NCBI RefSeq assembly: GCF_002796605.1
Contig: NZ_CP024924.1
Coordinates: forward strand, 91,489 to 155,488
Source: Sphingomonas psychrotolerans
GTDB lineage: Bacteria > Pseudomonadota > Alphaproteobacteria > Sphingomonadales > Sphingomonadaceae
Length of the DNA stretch: 64,000 bases
Reading direction: 5' to 3'
Part shown: positions 18,915 to 26,970 of the stretch, in pieces
How the letters are laid out: the number at the start of each line of letters is the position of its first letter
Numbering within the stretch: position 1 is the first letter of the stretch
Notes under the pieces: generated by a model
What the model was told of the DNA's origin: nothing
The model's input: the letters and a program-made list of their open reading frames with translations, nothing else
Database searches by the model: none
Program-made: the position numbers and the translations under genes

Positions 18915-21900
18915 TCACTGATATTTTTGCCCGCGATTATCAAACGCCGGCTTAGTGCCTTCGAGGACGTTTACGACCGCGGTGTTCAATGCGGCGTCCT
19001 CGATCGCGCCGGATAGGTACTTGATGCTGCACTTTGCCTTGCGGTCGAACTCGGCAAATATGATCTGCTCGGCATCGCAGACTACCGCCAGGTTCGGGTT
19101 GTGCGTGACCATTATGATCTGCCTATTCTCCTTGGCGGCGTTCAGCACCGGCACGAGAAGACTGACGATGGTTTCGTTGTCGAGGTTCTCCTCCGGCTGA
19201 TCGAGAATGATCGGATTCCGCTTCTTGTCGACGAGGAGATAAAAAATCAGGAGCAGAGCCCCGCGCTGTCCCGGCGACAGCTGCTCGATGTGCGTGTCCT
19301 GGAAAAGCAATGTGTACTTCGGCTCCAGATACTCGAAGCCAAAAATAAGATCATAAACCTCGCTCGGAGTCCGATCCTTCCGCATCAGTACCAGCAAATC
19401 AGACTGGCCGGCCGACCGTTGTCGGGCCGATTCATGGAGCAGCCGGTGAAGTTCGCTGGCAAAATCCAACGCCCCCGGCTTGCTATCCAGATCGCGTGTC
19501 TCGATCCGTGCCTTAATCGCAGCGCGGCTTTCGTCCTCGCCGCGAAGTTCACCGATGCTGTTCTTAATGAGGGAGAACAGCTTTTCGGAAACAGCATCAT
19601 GATAGGCGGCCAGATTTGCCTTGAACTGGAGGCGGTATTCATCGCGGATAAGTGCGTTTTCTCCGATGATCTTCTGGAGAGGCTCGAACAGCGTCGAGCG
19701 CTGATCCCGCTGCATCGCTAGGATATCGAATATGTCGCCGGCCAATTCGTCTCGGTGGGCTCTCCGCTCCGCCAGAGTATTCGGAAGTTCGTCGAGCTGG
19801 GCTAGCCGGGTCTCGAGGCCGTGCTTACTATCCGGAACGTCGGCCGTGCCCTGAATCGCATCAACGGACGCCTGCCACACCTTCAACGCATTGCGATAGT
19901 CCTGGTACGCGCGCTGTGGCCCGTCGAGCGCGACCGTTGCCAACGAGATTTGATCAGCATTGGCCAGCCTGAGCGTTTTGATCTCTTGGACGCGCGTCGC
20001 GAGGGTGACGCCTCCCTTTTCCGCTTCGCCATCGACTTCATGAAGCCTCTTATCTTCAGTCTCGAACACCAGCACATCGACCGGTTGCAGACCCAATATT
20101 TTCAAATCATCCGCGATTTCGGCCACTGCACCCGTAATTTGAGATCGAAGCAGCGCGAGGCGCTCGCGAACGTTGCGGACCGCCTTTCGTTGGGCTGAAA
20201 AGGCGGTGAGCTTCTCACCGACGAGCTTCTCTTCCTCGTCGAGCTTTTCGTTGGCGGCCACGAGGGAGGCCAAGGTTGCCGCGGCATGCTCTTGTTCGGA
20301 CGTTAGCGTATCAGCTGGCTCAGGCACTGGCGTTGGCTTGCTCAGTTCCAGTTCCGCAAGTTGAACCGTCTTCAGCCGGATCTGTTCTTCGATATTCTTG
20401 CGAATGGTCGGGTGCAGCTGATCCTCAATCCCCGCAATGATGCGGTTGACCGAAAACAGGTTTTTGCGCGCTTCATCTAATCGCACGCGCAGCATCGCCT
20501 CTTGCGCCTCGATCAGCTGGTCAAAATCGAGTGCATGCAGGCGATCTTCAGACGGAATATGAGAAAAGATGACCGAGCGAAGCTCACGCTCAAAATTCTC
20601 CCAGCGCCCCGTGACGTGCTCATTGCACAGCGCTTCGAAGCGACCTTGCGGGACATACCTTACGAGCTCGACACGGTCCGCGGCCGGGTTATCCGCAAGG
20701 TTCGCTCGGGTTGGGTCTCCCGCCAGCCAACGGAGCTCGCCTTCGAACTGACGCGCCGGCTCGCCTGCCTTGCCGCGGAAGCGATCGGCTTTGAGGAAAG
20801 AAAAGTGTGAGTGCTGCTGAGAGTTGCCGATCAGTGCGAGCACGTCTGCCAAGGCACTTTTGCCGCTACCCTTGTTGCCAATGATGGCAATTAGGTCCGC
20901 GTTCAACGGAATCGTACATCCATCAAACCACGCCTCGGCTAACGTGCTACCATCCACCTTCGCGAGCGAAATCGCATCAATGTAGAAGGTTTTGTTCGCG
21001 GAAATCCGCTGGAGCTTGGGCGGGATCAGGCCAATATGGCATCGCTTCTGCGGTTCCTTGATCGCCTGTTGCAGCCCCCTCCAGGTCGGATCCGCCTTGA
21101 TCCACGTCACCCTTTGGGATGGGTAATCGCCATAGCCTCGCGCGTCGTTGTTGCCAGCTACGCCCCGAAATTGGTGCGCGTCGCTGCCGGAAACAGGCAG
21201 TCGCGAAACCTTTCCGATAGATTCTTGGAATGCATCGAAAAACTTGGCGTTCTCGGCCGTCTTACGGCCGACAAATGCATTCCAAAGACCCTCGTTTCTA
21301 GTCTCGAAGATGGGCGAGCTATCGAACAGCCCGATCGCATATGCGTAGTGCTCGAGGTGTTCGACGGACGCGAGCCCATCGTTGGTATCGAAGGGCATGA
21401 ATCCGGAGGCAAAACCCTCCGGTACCGCTCGCACAGCTGCCTTGTAGCTCTCGACCGTGATTTCCGCGGTATGGTAGCCGGCCTCAAGCGCGACCTGATC
21501 CTCGGCCATGACCCTGGTCTTATCGAAGCCATGAACCTTGAGTTTGTCGGCCTGAACGCCGCGCGCGTAGGTCATCAATGCGTGGGGCGAGAGTGGCTGA
21601 CCGGTGAGCTCGAGCTTCAGCGCGGATAGGAAATCTCTGAGTAACTGGTCGGGAATTTTGTCGGAGAAGATGACGTGTGCGTTGAGGCGGGCGGCCATGG
21701 GCGCCGCGATACGCAATTCGATCCCGGGGAAGACCGTCTTTTCCAGCTTGGGTGCGCCGGCTTCGGCGAGGCGTCGCTTGAGGGCAAACCAGCCATCGAA
21801 GTGCCAATAATCTTGGATCGCGTAAACTGCCGGCGCAGCGTCGTTCAGCGCGCCGACCATATCGTCGATCAGCTCCTTATCCCGCGGACTCGCCCCTCCT

Positions 21901-21998
21901 TGTGTGAAACGCTCACCCTTCCAATGGAAAGAAGCGGGCGTGTGAATGTGGAGATCCCACTGCCGCCATTCCGATCCCCGAGGATATTTGACTGACAC
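18915..21998 (-). CDS. TrlF-family PHP-SMC ATPase
   Basis: 1027 residues. The N-terminal PHP-like phosphoesterase domain shows WDLHIHTPASF near 15, FPGIELR near 90 and SGSDAHQFRG near 275. Walker A IIGNKGSGKSALADVLALIG lies near 375, a long coiled coil runs from about 480 to 800, and the ABC end has QLSPGQRGALLLIFYLL, IILDQPEENLDNE and the H-loop IMVTHNPNLAVV. This is the layout of TrlF-type AAA-like ATPases, which have been found in mobile and defence loci. It is the first gene of a leftward block followed by HNH, HEPN and DUF2971 genes. A role as DNA-sensing nuclease-ATPase in phage or plasmid defence is inference. Confidence 0.85.
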   Translation of the reverse strand: MSVKYPRGSEWRQWDLHIHTPASFHWKGERFTQGGASPRDKELIDDMVGALNDAAPAVYAIQDYWHFDGWFALKRRLAEAGAPKLEKTVFPGIELRIAAPMAARLNAHVIFSDKIPDQLLRDFLSALKLELTGQPLSPHALMTYARGVQADKLKVHGFDKTRVMAEDQVALEAGYHTAEITVESYKAAVRAVPEGFASGFMPFDTNDGLASVEHLEHYAYAIGLFDSSPIFETRNEGLWNAFVGRKTAENAKFFDAFQESIGKVSRLPVSGSDAHQFRGVAGNNDARGYGDYPSQRVTWIKADPTWRGLQQAIKEPQKRCHIGLIPPKLQRISANKTFYIDAISLAKVDGSTLAEAWFDGCTIPLNADLIAIIGNKGSGKSALADVLALIGNSQQHSHFSFLKADRFRGKAGEPARQFEGELRWLAGDPTRANLADNPAADRVELVRYVPQGRFEALCNEHVTGRWENFERELRSVIFSHIPSEDRLHALDFDQLIEAQEAMLRVRLDEARKNLFSVNRIIAGIEDQLHPTIRKNIEEQIRLKTVQLAELELSKPTPVPEPADTLTSEQEHAAATLASLVAANEKLDEEEKLVGEKLTAFSAQRKAVRNVRERLALLRSQITGAVAEIADDLKILGLQPVDVLVFETEDKRLHEVDGEAEKGGVTLATRVQEIKTLRLANADQISLATVALDGPQRAYQDYRNALKVWQASVDAIQGTADVPDSKHGLETRLAQLDELPNTLAERRAHRDELAGDIFDILAMQRDQRSTLFEPLQKIIGENALIRDEYRLQFKANLAAYHDAVSEKLFSLIKNSIGELRGEDESRAAIKARIETRDLDSKPGALDFASELHRLLHESARQRSAGQSDLLVLMRKDRTPSEVYDLIFGFEYLEPKYTLLFQDTHIEQLSPGQRGALLLIFYLLVDKKRNPIILDQPEENLDNETIVSLLVPVLNAAKENRQIIMVTHNPNLAVVCDAEQIIFAEFDRKAKCSIKYLSGAIEDAALNTAVVNVLEGTKPAFDNRGQKYQ

Positions 21999-22189
21999 TC
22001 CGCCCCCTAAAACTCGCCTAGATCACGAGCCGCTCATCATTTTCGATTTACGTCCATAACGGCAATGCGCGATTTGGCCGCCCGATATTCGACTGTTTGG
22101 ATCGCTTTTTGATGTCCAAGCCGAATGCGTTTCCGACACCTAAAGGGGCCCGCTCATTTCCACCTGAGAAATTGCCCAGGACAACTGTT

Positions 22190-23428
22190 TCACGCGATCT
22201 TTGCCATGAGCCGCCCCGCTGCACCCTGCTCAGCGGCTAGGTTTCGATTGTAGGCAAGCGGCATGCGCGGAGACTTCCACCGCAGCGCATCCATAATCCC
22301 AGCCAGATCTTCGCCGCTCGCGAACAGATCCTGATTGAGCCCGATCCGCGTCGAATGGGCACTGATCCCCTTGAGCAACCGTGTCAGATCCTCAGGGGTT
22401 AGATCGGGGAGCGCGCCGACATCGAACGCCCGCTGGATGATCGACCGGAAGATTGGTCCAATCGAGCCCGGGTGCAGCGCCACGGTACCGATGTCGTACT
22501 CGACGCGCGCCTTCACCGCAGGCTTAGAAAGCGTCTTGCGCAAATCCCACGCTTCGCGGCCCGAAATGCTGTCGATTGGCCGACCGCGCACGGCTGCCCG
22601 GGCCTTGTAGCGCCGGACCTGTACTCGCCGGAACAGCGGCCCCGCCGTGATCTCGGCCGCGTCGGTCCAGGCGGCGAGCGCCGTGACGGTGCGCGGGCTC
22701 AGATAGGCAGTTGCCCCCTCCCCGTCCTGATCGCCCTTGTGGCGCAGGATTTGCAGCAGTCGCGCCTCAGGATCGATCGCTTCCTCGATATGCTCGACGG
22801 ATACCGCCACCAGCTCGGAGGCGCGCAGGCCGGTGTCATAGGCGGCCGACAGCAGCGCCCGATCGCGCAGCCCCGGCAAATCGCCCCCGCAACTCTCGAG
22901 CAGTGCGCGGATGTTGAGGCCCCGCGCCTTGTCGCGCTCGACGTCGCGGACCGGCCCCTTGAACCGCAGCGGCCGCGCCTGCTTCTGCGCCGCCCCCTTC
23001 TCGCGCCGCACCGCCTGCAACCGCAGCTTCACGAGGGGGGCCGGCGTCGGATCCTTCAAATCGAGCAGCTGATGGATCTTGGCGATCGACGCCTTGTAGC
23101 GGGACAACGACGCCGGACGGCTCCCCTTCCCTGCCCGCGCATCGAGATAATCGGCCACCGTTTCGGCGGTCGCGGGCAGCGCGATCCGGTTAGTGCGCCG
23201 GCACCAGGCGTCGAACGCCTCGACGTCGGATTTGAGCGCGCGGATGCTGTGGGGCGAAGAAGCGGCCTCATACGCCGCGATCAGCGCCTCGTTGACGGTG
23301 ATGCGCTCGCCGGCACGCACCTGCACGATCGTCCACGCAAGGTCGGCGGGCGCTCTACTGGCCGGCAGGATCGCCTCAGACGCCGCTACAGCGGTTTTTG
23401 GCCCTTCCAAGGCGGTTTCGGTGCCCAT
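22190..23428 (-). CDS. Tyrosine recombinase (plasmid resolvase/integrase type)
   Basis: 412 residues. An N-terminal SAM-like DNA-binding domain (SPHSIRALKSDVEAFDAWC, ETVADYLDARAG) precedes the catalytic domain. The catalytic residues are visible: Arg in DTGLRASEL near 202, Lys in RHKGDQDG near 237, His-x-x-Arg in AHSTRIG near 355, and Tyr in LAYNRNLA near 392. The gene is close to rep-par and reads away from the DUF1612 gene. A dif-like site lies 61-88 bp before its start. Plasmid dimer resolution is the likeliest job, but integration of the neighbouring defence block is an alternative. AGGAG lies about 11 bp before the ATG. Confidence 0.9.
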   Translation of the reverse strand: MGTETALEGPKTAVAASEAILPASRAPADLAWTIVQVRAGERITVNEALIAAYEAASSPHSIRALKSDVEAFDAWCRRTNRIALPATAETVADYLDARAGKGSRPASLSRYKASIAKIHQLLDLKDPTPAPLVKLRLQAVRREKGAAQKQARPLRFKGPVRDVERDKARGLNIRALLESCGGDLPGLRDRALLSAAYDTGLRASELVAVSVEHIEEAIDPEARLLQILRHKGDQDGEGATAYLSPRTVTALAAWTDAAEITAGPLFRRVQVRRYKARAAVRGRPIDSISGREAWDLRKTLSKPAVKARVEYDIGTVALHPGSIGPIFRSIIQRAFDVGALPDLTPEDLTRLLKGISAHSTRIGLNQDLFASGEDLAGIMDALRWKSPRMPLAYNRNLAAEQGAAGRLMAKIA

Positions 23429-23488
23429 GATGTGCTGTGCTCCTCAGCGGCGCGTGTACCGCGCCTTATAAGGACCGGTCAATTCCGC

Positions 23489-23516
23489 TTATGTGATAAC
23501 TGCAATTATCACATGT
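23489..23516. promoter_or_regulatory. dif/res-like recombination site or operator
   Basis: Perfect 9-bp arms ATGTGATAA (23491-23499) and TTATCACAT (23506-23514) flank a 6-bp centre CTGCAA. The layout ATAA-N6-TTAT with 11-bp arms is that of XerCD dif sites, and a tyrosine recombinase gene begins 61 bp away. The centre is almost midway between the two divergent start codons, so it could equally be an operator for the HTH protein on the right. Confidence 0.5.
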
Positions 23517-23540
23517 TTGTACTCAACAGCTATGGGTGAG

Positions 23541-23567
23541 GGAAACCAACTGCTGACTTTGGTTTCC
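23541..23567. promoter_or_regulatory. Inverted repeat before the DUF1612 gene
   Basis: GGAAACCAA (23541-23549) and TTGGTTTCC (23559-23567) form perfect 9-bp arms with a 9-base loop, ending 4 bp before the GTG start. It may be an autoregulatory operator or a leader hairpin covering the ribosome-binding region. Confidence 0.4.
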
Positions 23568-23571
23568 ATAC

Positions 23572-24531
23572 GTGGCATCGTCCCTTACCGTGACCCGCGC
23601 TGAAAACCTTCGGATCGACGACAGCCTGCTTCTGCTCGGTCGCCTCGACGGCCGGTTGCAGGGTAGCACATGCGCGGACATCTTCCTCGCACGGTCGCGC
23701 CTTGAGGGTGCGGCCGCCCTAGCCGGCCTCGCCGGCGTGCCAATCCGGGTACGGGATCTGCAGGACTGGATCGCGGGCCGCTGTCCGCCGCCCCGTGCCT
23801 CCGAGGGCCTCAACGACCCTATCTCGGTCGCCGCCATCTTTCACCTCGCGCTCAGCAGTGACGAGGACCATAAGGACCCTGTCGCCCGGTCGACGCTCAA
23901 CGCGCTGCGTCAGGTCTTGGATGACCGCACCGAGGCTGAAACCTATGGGAACTCGGACTTGGCTCATTTCGGTCCGCTTTGGCGGCAAGTGCGTGCCCTG
24001 GCTGATGCCCCCTTCCCTTCTGGCGACCTTCATGCGGTTGCGTCCCGCGTGCTGGAGCTCGCGGCGCTAACCGAACCGGCGAGCTCAAGCAGTTGGGGCG
24101 TAGTGAGCCTCGATGGCCGCGCGCTGGACCTTCCGCCGCGGGGTCGTGATCGCATCTGGCTGGTCGCGGTTGCCATGCCGCGGATGCTCTACCGTGCCGG
24201 CTTCACGAAGCAGGTCATCCCCTCGCTCACCCTGCTGCCAAGATACCTACCCCCCTCCCCGGCCGAGCTGGCCCGGACACTGGAGCAGGCAATCGGCAGC
24301 ACGTCTCAGAGCGGTCTTCGCGAACTGGATTTCATCGAGCGCGAGGCGACCCGGATCCGGCTCGACCTTCGGGTCACGAGGCGGAGCAAGGCGCCCCTTC
24401 TCGCGCGCCTTCAGCTGTCTTATCCGGGGCTTCAGCCCAAGGCGGTAGCGCGGTTGCTGAATGTCACGCCGCAGGGTGCGCGAAAGTTGCTGGCGTCAGC
24501 GCCGCACGCATCACGCCCAGTGCTGATCTAG
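23572..24531 (+). CDS. DUF1612 / RHE_PE00001-family HTH protein
   Basis: 319 residues from GTG 23572. From memory this matches the DUF1612-plus-HTH proteins found beside repABC or rep-par loci on rhizobial and sphingomonad plasmids: an N-terminal segment LRIDDSLLLLGRLDGRL, SRLEGAAALAGLAG in the middle, and a C-terminal helix-turn-helix PGLQPKAVARLLNVTPQGARKLL. Its role is not established; DNA binding in plasmid maintenance or copy control is plausible. Its last 21 bases overlap the end of the convergent parB gene. No Shine-Dalgarno is visible, since the start lies directly behind a hairpin. Confidence 0.75.
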   Translation: MASSLTVTRAENLRIDDSLLLLGRLDGRLQGSTCADIFLARSRLEGAAALAGLAGVPIRVRDLQDWIAGRCPPPRASEGLNDPISVAAIFHLALSSDEDHKDPVARSTLNALRQVLDDRTEAETYGNSDLAHFGPLWRQVRALADAPFPSGDLHAVASRVLELAALTEPASSSSWGVVSLDGRALDLPPRGRDRIWLVAVAMPRMLYRAGFTKQVIPSLTLLPRYLPPSPAELARTLEQAIGSTSQSGLRELDFIEREATRIRLDLRVTRRSKAPLLARLQLSYPGLQPKAVARLLNVTPQGARKLLASAPHASRPVLI

Positions 24532-25524
24532 CACCGCCCGGATCGCCTCTTCCGCGTCCTGGCGGGACGCGCCGCCCTTGCTCAGAAGGGTCAAGCGAAT
24601 GCCCTTGCGGTCCGCGCCCTCAATCCGGAGCACCGGCTTACCGCCTACATTGGACACAGTCTCCGGCTTTCCTGACTTCTTGGGGGATCCTGACCTCTTG
24701 GGGGGATCTACGGCCACAGTGAGGGCTTTGATCACGTCGAGCACAGGCATGGGATGACCGCTCTCTTCCTGCGCCTTCGCAAGACGCCCTGCTTCTTTGA
24801 ACGCGCGCTCCCTGCGATCATCCGGCTTTAGCAGCGCCTTGAGCGCGATCGCGTTGCGGACTCCCAGTTCCTGAGGCTCGGTAAAGGCTCTCGTCAGCTC
24901 GGTCGGTAGCCGGGCCAGATCAAGGTAACGCGTCAACCAGCTCTCAGAGACTTTGAGGCGTTCCGCCATCGTCTTCTGACGCCCCTCATAATAGGCGTCG
25001 AGCGCTCGTAGATAATCTCGAGCGCGCTCCAGATCGGTGAGATCGTCGCGGGCACGGTTCTCGATATCCGCAAGGCGAAACGCTTCCTCGTCGCCAATCT
25101 CGCGGACGTCGATCAGGAACTTGAATTCCGGATAGTTGTGCGACCGCAGCCAGCTGATCGTCCAATGCCGGCGTGCGCCACATATCACTTCAAAGTCGTA
25201 GTCCGGGTCGCCCGCAACGCGCCGGACGATCGCCGGGATTTCCTGCCGACCCTGCGCCTTGATGCTTTCGATCAGGTCCGCGCAACGCTGCTCGTTGAGC
25301 AGGCCGTATTCACGGTTGTGTCCAGCCCACATCCGGCACCGTGCCGGATCGACCAACTCATGGGTTCGCGTCACGACAGACCCCGACGCGAGGTCGGCAA
25401 GCCGATTGGCCCTGCCGGTCAGAACGTTCGCTGCAATGCCAGATCGACGCGCCGGCGTCGCCTCGCTTGAGAGATCGATTCCGGCCGCGAGATCAGCGGC
25501 AAACCCGCTGTTTTTTCTGCTCAT
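24511..25524 (-). CDS. parB: ParB-type partition protein
   Basis: 337 residues from ATG 25524, which has GGGAGG about 6 bp upstream; a longer frame would start inside the centromere palindrome and is rejected. The N-terminal ParB domain has NREYGLLNEQRCADLIESIK, QEIPAIVRRV and the nucleotide-binding CGARRHWTISWL. A helix-turn-helix follows (AERLKVSESWLTRYLDLARLP), and a basic Pro/Lys linker leads to a C-terminal dimerisation domain. It should bind the three 18-bp palindromes at 25.5 and 26.9 kb and work with the ParA ATPase. The gene is the third of rep-parA-parB. Confidence 0.9.
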   Translation of the reverse strand: MSRKNSGFAADLAAGIDLSSEATPARRSGIAANVLTGRANRLADLASGSVVTRTHELVDPARCRMWAGHNREYGLLNEQRCADLIESIKAQGRQEIPAIVRRVAGDPDYDFEVICGARRHWTISWLRSHNYPEFKFLIDVREIGDEEAFRLADIENRARDDLTDLERARDYLRALDAYYEGRQKTMAERLKVSESWLTRYLDLARLPTELTRAFTEPQELGVRNAIALKALLKPDDRRERAFKEAGRLAKAQEESGHPMPVLDVIKALTVAVDPPKRSGSPKKSGKPETVSNVGGKPVLRIEGADRKGIRLTLLSKGGASRQDAEEAIRAVLDQHWA

Positions 25525-25543
25525 GTGAGCCTCCCTTTGCTCG

Positions 25544-25563
25544 GAATTGCACGCGTGCAATTC
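25544..25563. repeat. Centromere-like palindrome, copy 1
   Basis: The perfect palindrome AATTGCACGCGTGCAATT, extended by a G-C pair to 20 bp, lies between parA and parB. An identical core occurs at 25577 and 26947, in the two spacers of the rep-parA-parB block. The most likely role is parS-like binding by ParB. Confidence 0.7.
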
Positions 25564-25576
25564 GTGTTTCTACCGA

Positions 25577-25596
25577 AAATTGCACGCGTGCAATTT
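25577..25596. repeat. Centromere-like palindrome, copy 2
   Basis: Second copy of the same 18-bp core, extended by an A-T pair. Its centre is 33 bp from that of copy 1, about three helical turns, so two protein dimers would sit on the same DNA face. It ends 7 bp before the parA stop codon. Confidence 0.7.
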
Positions 25597-25603
25597 CCCT
25601 CGC

Positions 25604-26806
25604 TCACGCCAACGCCGCCTCGCGCAAACGCTTTTGGTGGCTCGGCCACATCGACCGGATATCGACTTCGATTTCGCCGTTTACGCCATCGAGATAAGCA
25701 AGGCAGCGGTTGCGAACAGCAGAGCTCGTTGCCGGCCCGTCGAGTTCATAAACCGTCATCAGTCGGGCGGTCGCGTTGTCGATCTCGGCCGAGTCCTTTA
25801 GCGGCGTGCGCACCATCGCGTGGCCGAACAGCGTCCGCATAAGGTTTAGCAACTCCTTCTGCATCGACTTGTTCTCATCGACCTTCGAAGCAACGAACCG
25901 AAGGAAGCGCAACTCAGGTGCGAGCCCGCGCTCCGCAAGCTGTTCGATCGTCTCATCCAGCATCGAAAGGAAAGCCGCGGTCGACGAAAAGTCCATGACC
26001 GTCGGCGGCACTGGAACGACCAATGAATTGGCCGCGCGCAGTACCGACAACGAGATCGCCCCCAGGGCGGGCGGCGGATCCATCACGATCACGTCGAAGC
26101 GGTCCGAGATGCTCTCGATGCCCTCTCTCAGACGATCCAGCAATGTGCCGCTGCCGCGGGCCATACGAGCGGCCAGTTCGTATTCGGATTGGAACAACCG
26201 CAGGTTTGCCGGGATGAGTTCGAGACCGTCGAAATGCGTCTTGCGCAGCGCATAGTCGAGTGACGACCGCTCCCCCTCGCGGAGGAACGGGTACAACGTG
26301 TCGTCTTCGTCAAGATCAAGGTCGGGCACATACCCGAACAACGTCGTCGCCGAGGCCTGACTGTCGCAGTCGATCAGCGCGACCCGGTAGCCCCGGATCG
26401 CCAGATATTGCGCCAGATGCACGGCGAGCGTCGACTTGCCCACGCCGCCCTTGAAGTTCTGCACGGCAACGACGCAGCATGGATCTTCGGGGCTGCGATA
26501 CGGGCGTGTCCCAAACACCCCGCGCATGTCATTGAGCTGCGCGAGCGTATATTTCTCTCGCCGATTATTGTCGGTCCGTGCCGGCTCCGGCAGGCGCCCA
26601 TCCTTCTCCGCATCACGAATCGCTGCCGCGGTTCGGCCGACGAGCTCAGCCGCTTTGCTGATCGTGAAGGTCGGTTCACGACGATCGTCGCTTCTGGCGC
26701 TACGGGCCGAATCCCGCAGTCTTTCTAGGACCGAAGACGTTCGGCTCGCCAAGGTTGCGACCGACACAAGGCGATCGGCCTCCTCTAGTTCGAGACTATT
26801 TGACAT
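25604..26806 (-). CDS. parA: ParA-type partition ATPase with N-terminal DNA-binding domain
   Basis: 400 residues. Residues 1-110 include a MerR-like winged helix (TISKAAELVGRTAAAIRDAEKDGRLP), as in type Ia ParA/SopA proteins that also repress their own promoter. The deviant Walker A KGGVGKST lies near 120, DCDSQASATTLFG near 146 and VIVMDPPPALG near 240. It would drive plasmid positioning on the nucleoid with ParB. GGGAG lies 5-6 bp before ATG 26806. The palindrome at 26947 is 141 bp upstream, between rep and parA, where a parAB promoter would lie. Confidence 0.94.
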   Translation of the reverse strand: MSNSLELEEADRLVSVATLASRTSSVLERLRDSARSARSDDRREPTFTISKAAELVGRTAAAIRDAEKDGRLPEPARTDNNRREKYTLAQLNDMRGVFGTRPYRSPEDPCCVVAVQNFKGGVGKSTLAVHLAQYLAIRGYRVALIDCDSQASATTLFGYVPDLDLDEDDTLYPFLREGERSSLDYALRKTHFDGLELIPANLRLFQSEYELAARMARGSGTLLDRLREGIESISDRFDVIVMDPPPALGAISLSVLRAANSLVVPVPPTVMDFSSTAAFLSMLDETIEQLAERGLAPELRFLRFVASKVDENKSMQKELLNLMRTLFGHAMVRTPLKDSAEIDNATARLMTVYELDGPATSSAVRNRCLAYLDGVNGEIEVDIRSMWPSHQKRLREAALA

Positions 26807-26946
26807 GCTCCCGCCTTTCGAAATTCAGGGCATGGTATACGCACTTGCGATTTTGGGTCAATAAATTCGCGGATTTCGAAAGTCGGAGTACCGTTCCGGC
26901 GGTTTTCGCGATCCTCTGGCGCTTACCTGACTCGGTGGGGGAGGGA

Positions 26947-26966
26947 AAATTGCACGCGTGCAATTT
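26947..26966. repeat. Centromere-like palindrome, copy 3
   Basis: Third copy of the 18-bp core with an extra A-T pair on each side. It lies in the rep-parA spacer, 4 bp beyond the rep stop. It may serve as a partition site and as an operator of the parAB promoter. Confidence 0.65.
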
Positions 26967-26970
26967 GGAC

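Noticed and set aside
18490..18918. 142-codon leftward frame starting on the TrlF stop
   Set aside because: Weak third-position GC bias, no domain, and overlap with the better supported HNH frame. It is kept only as a possible frameshift partner of the HNH gene.
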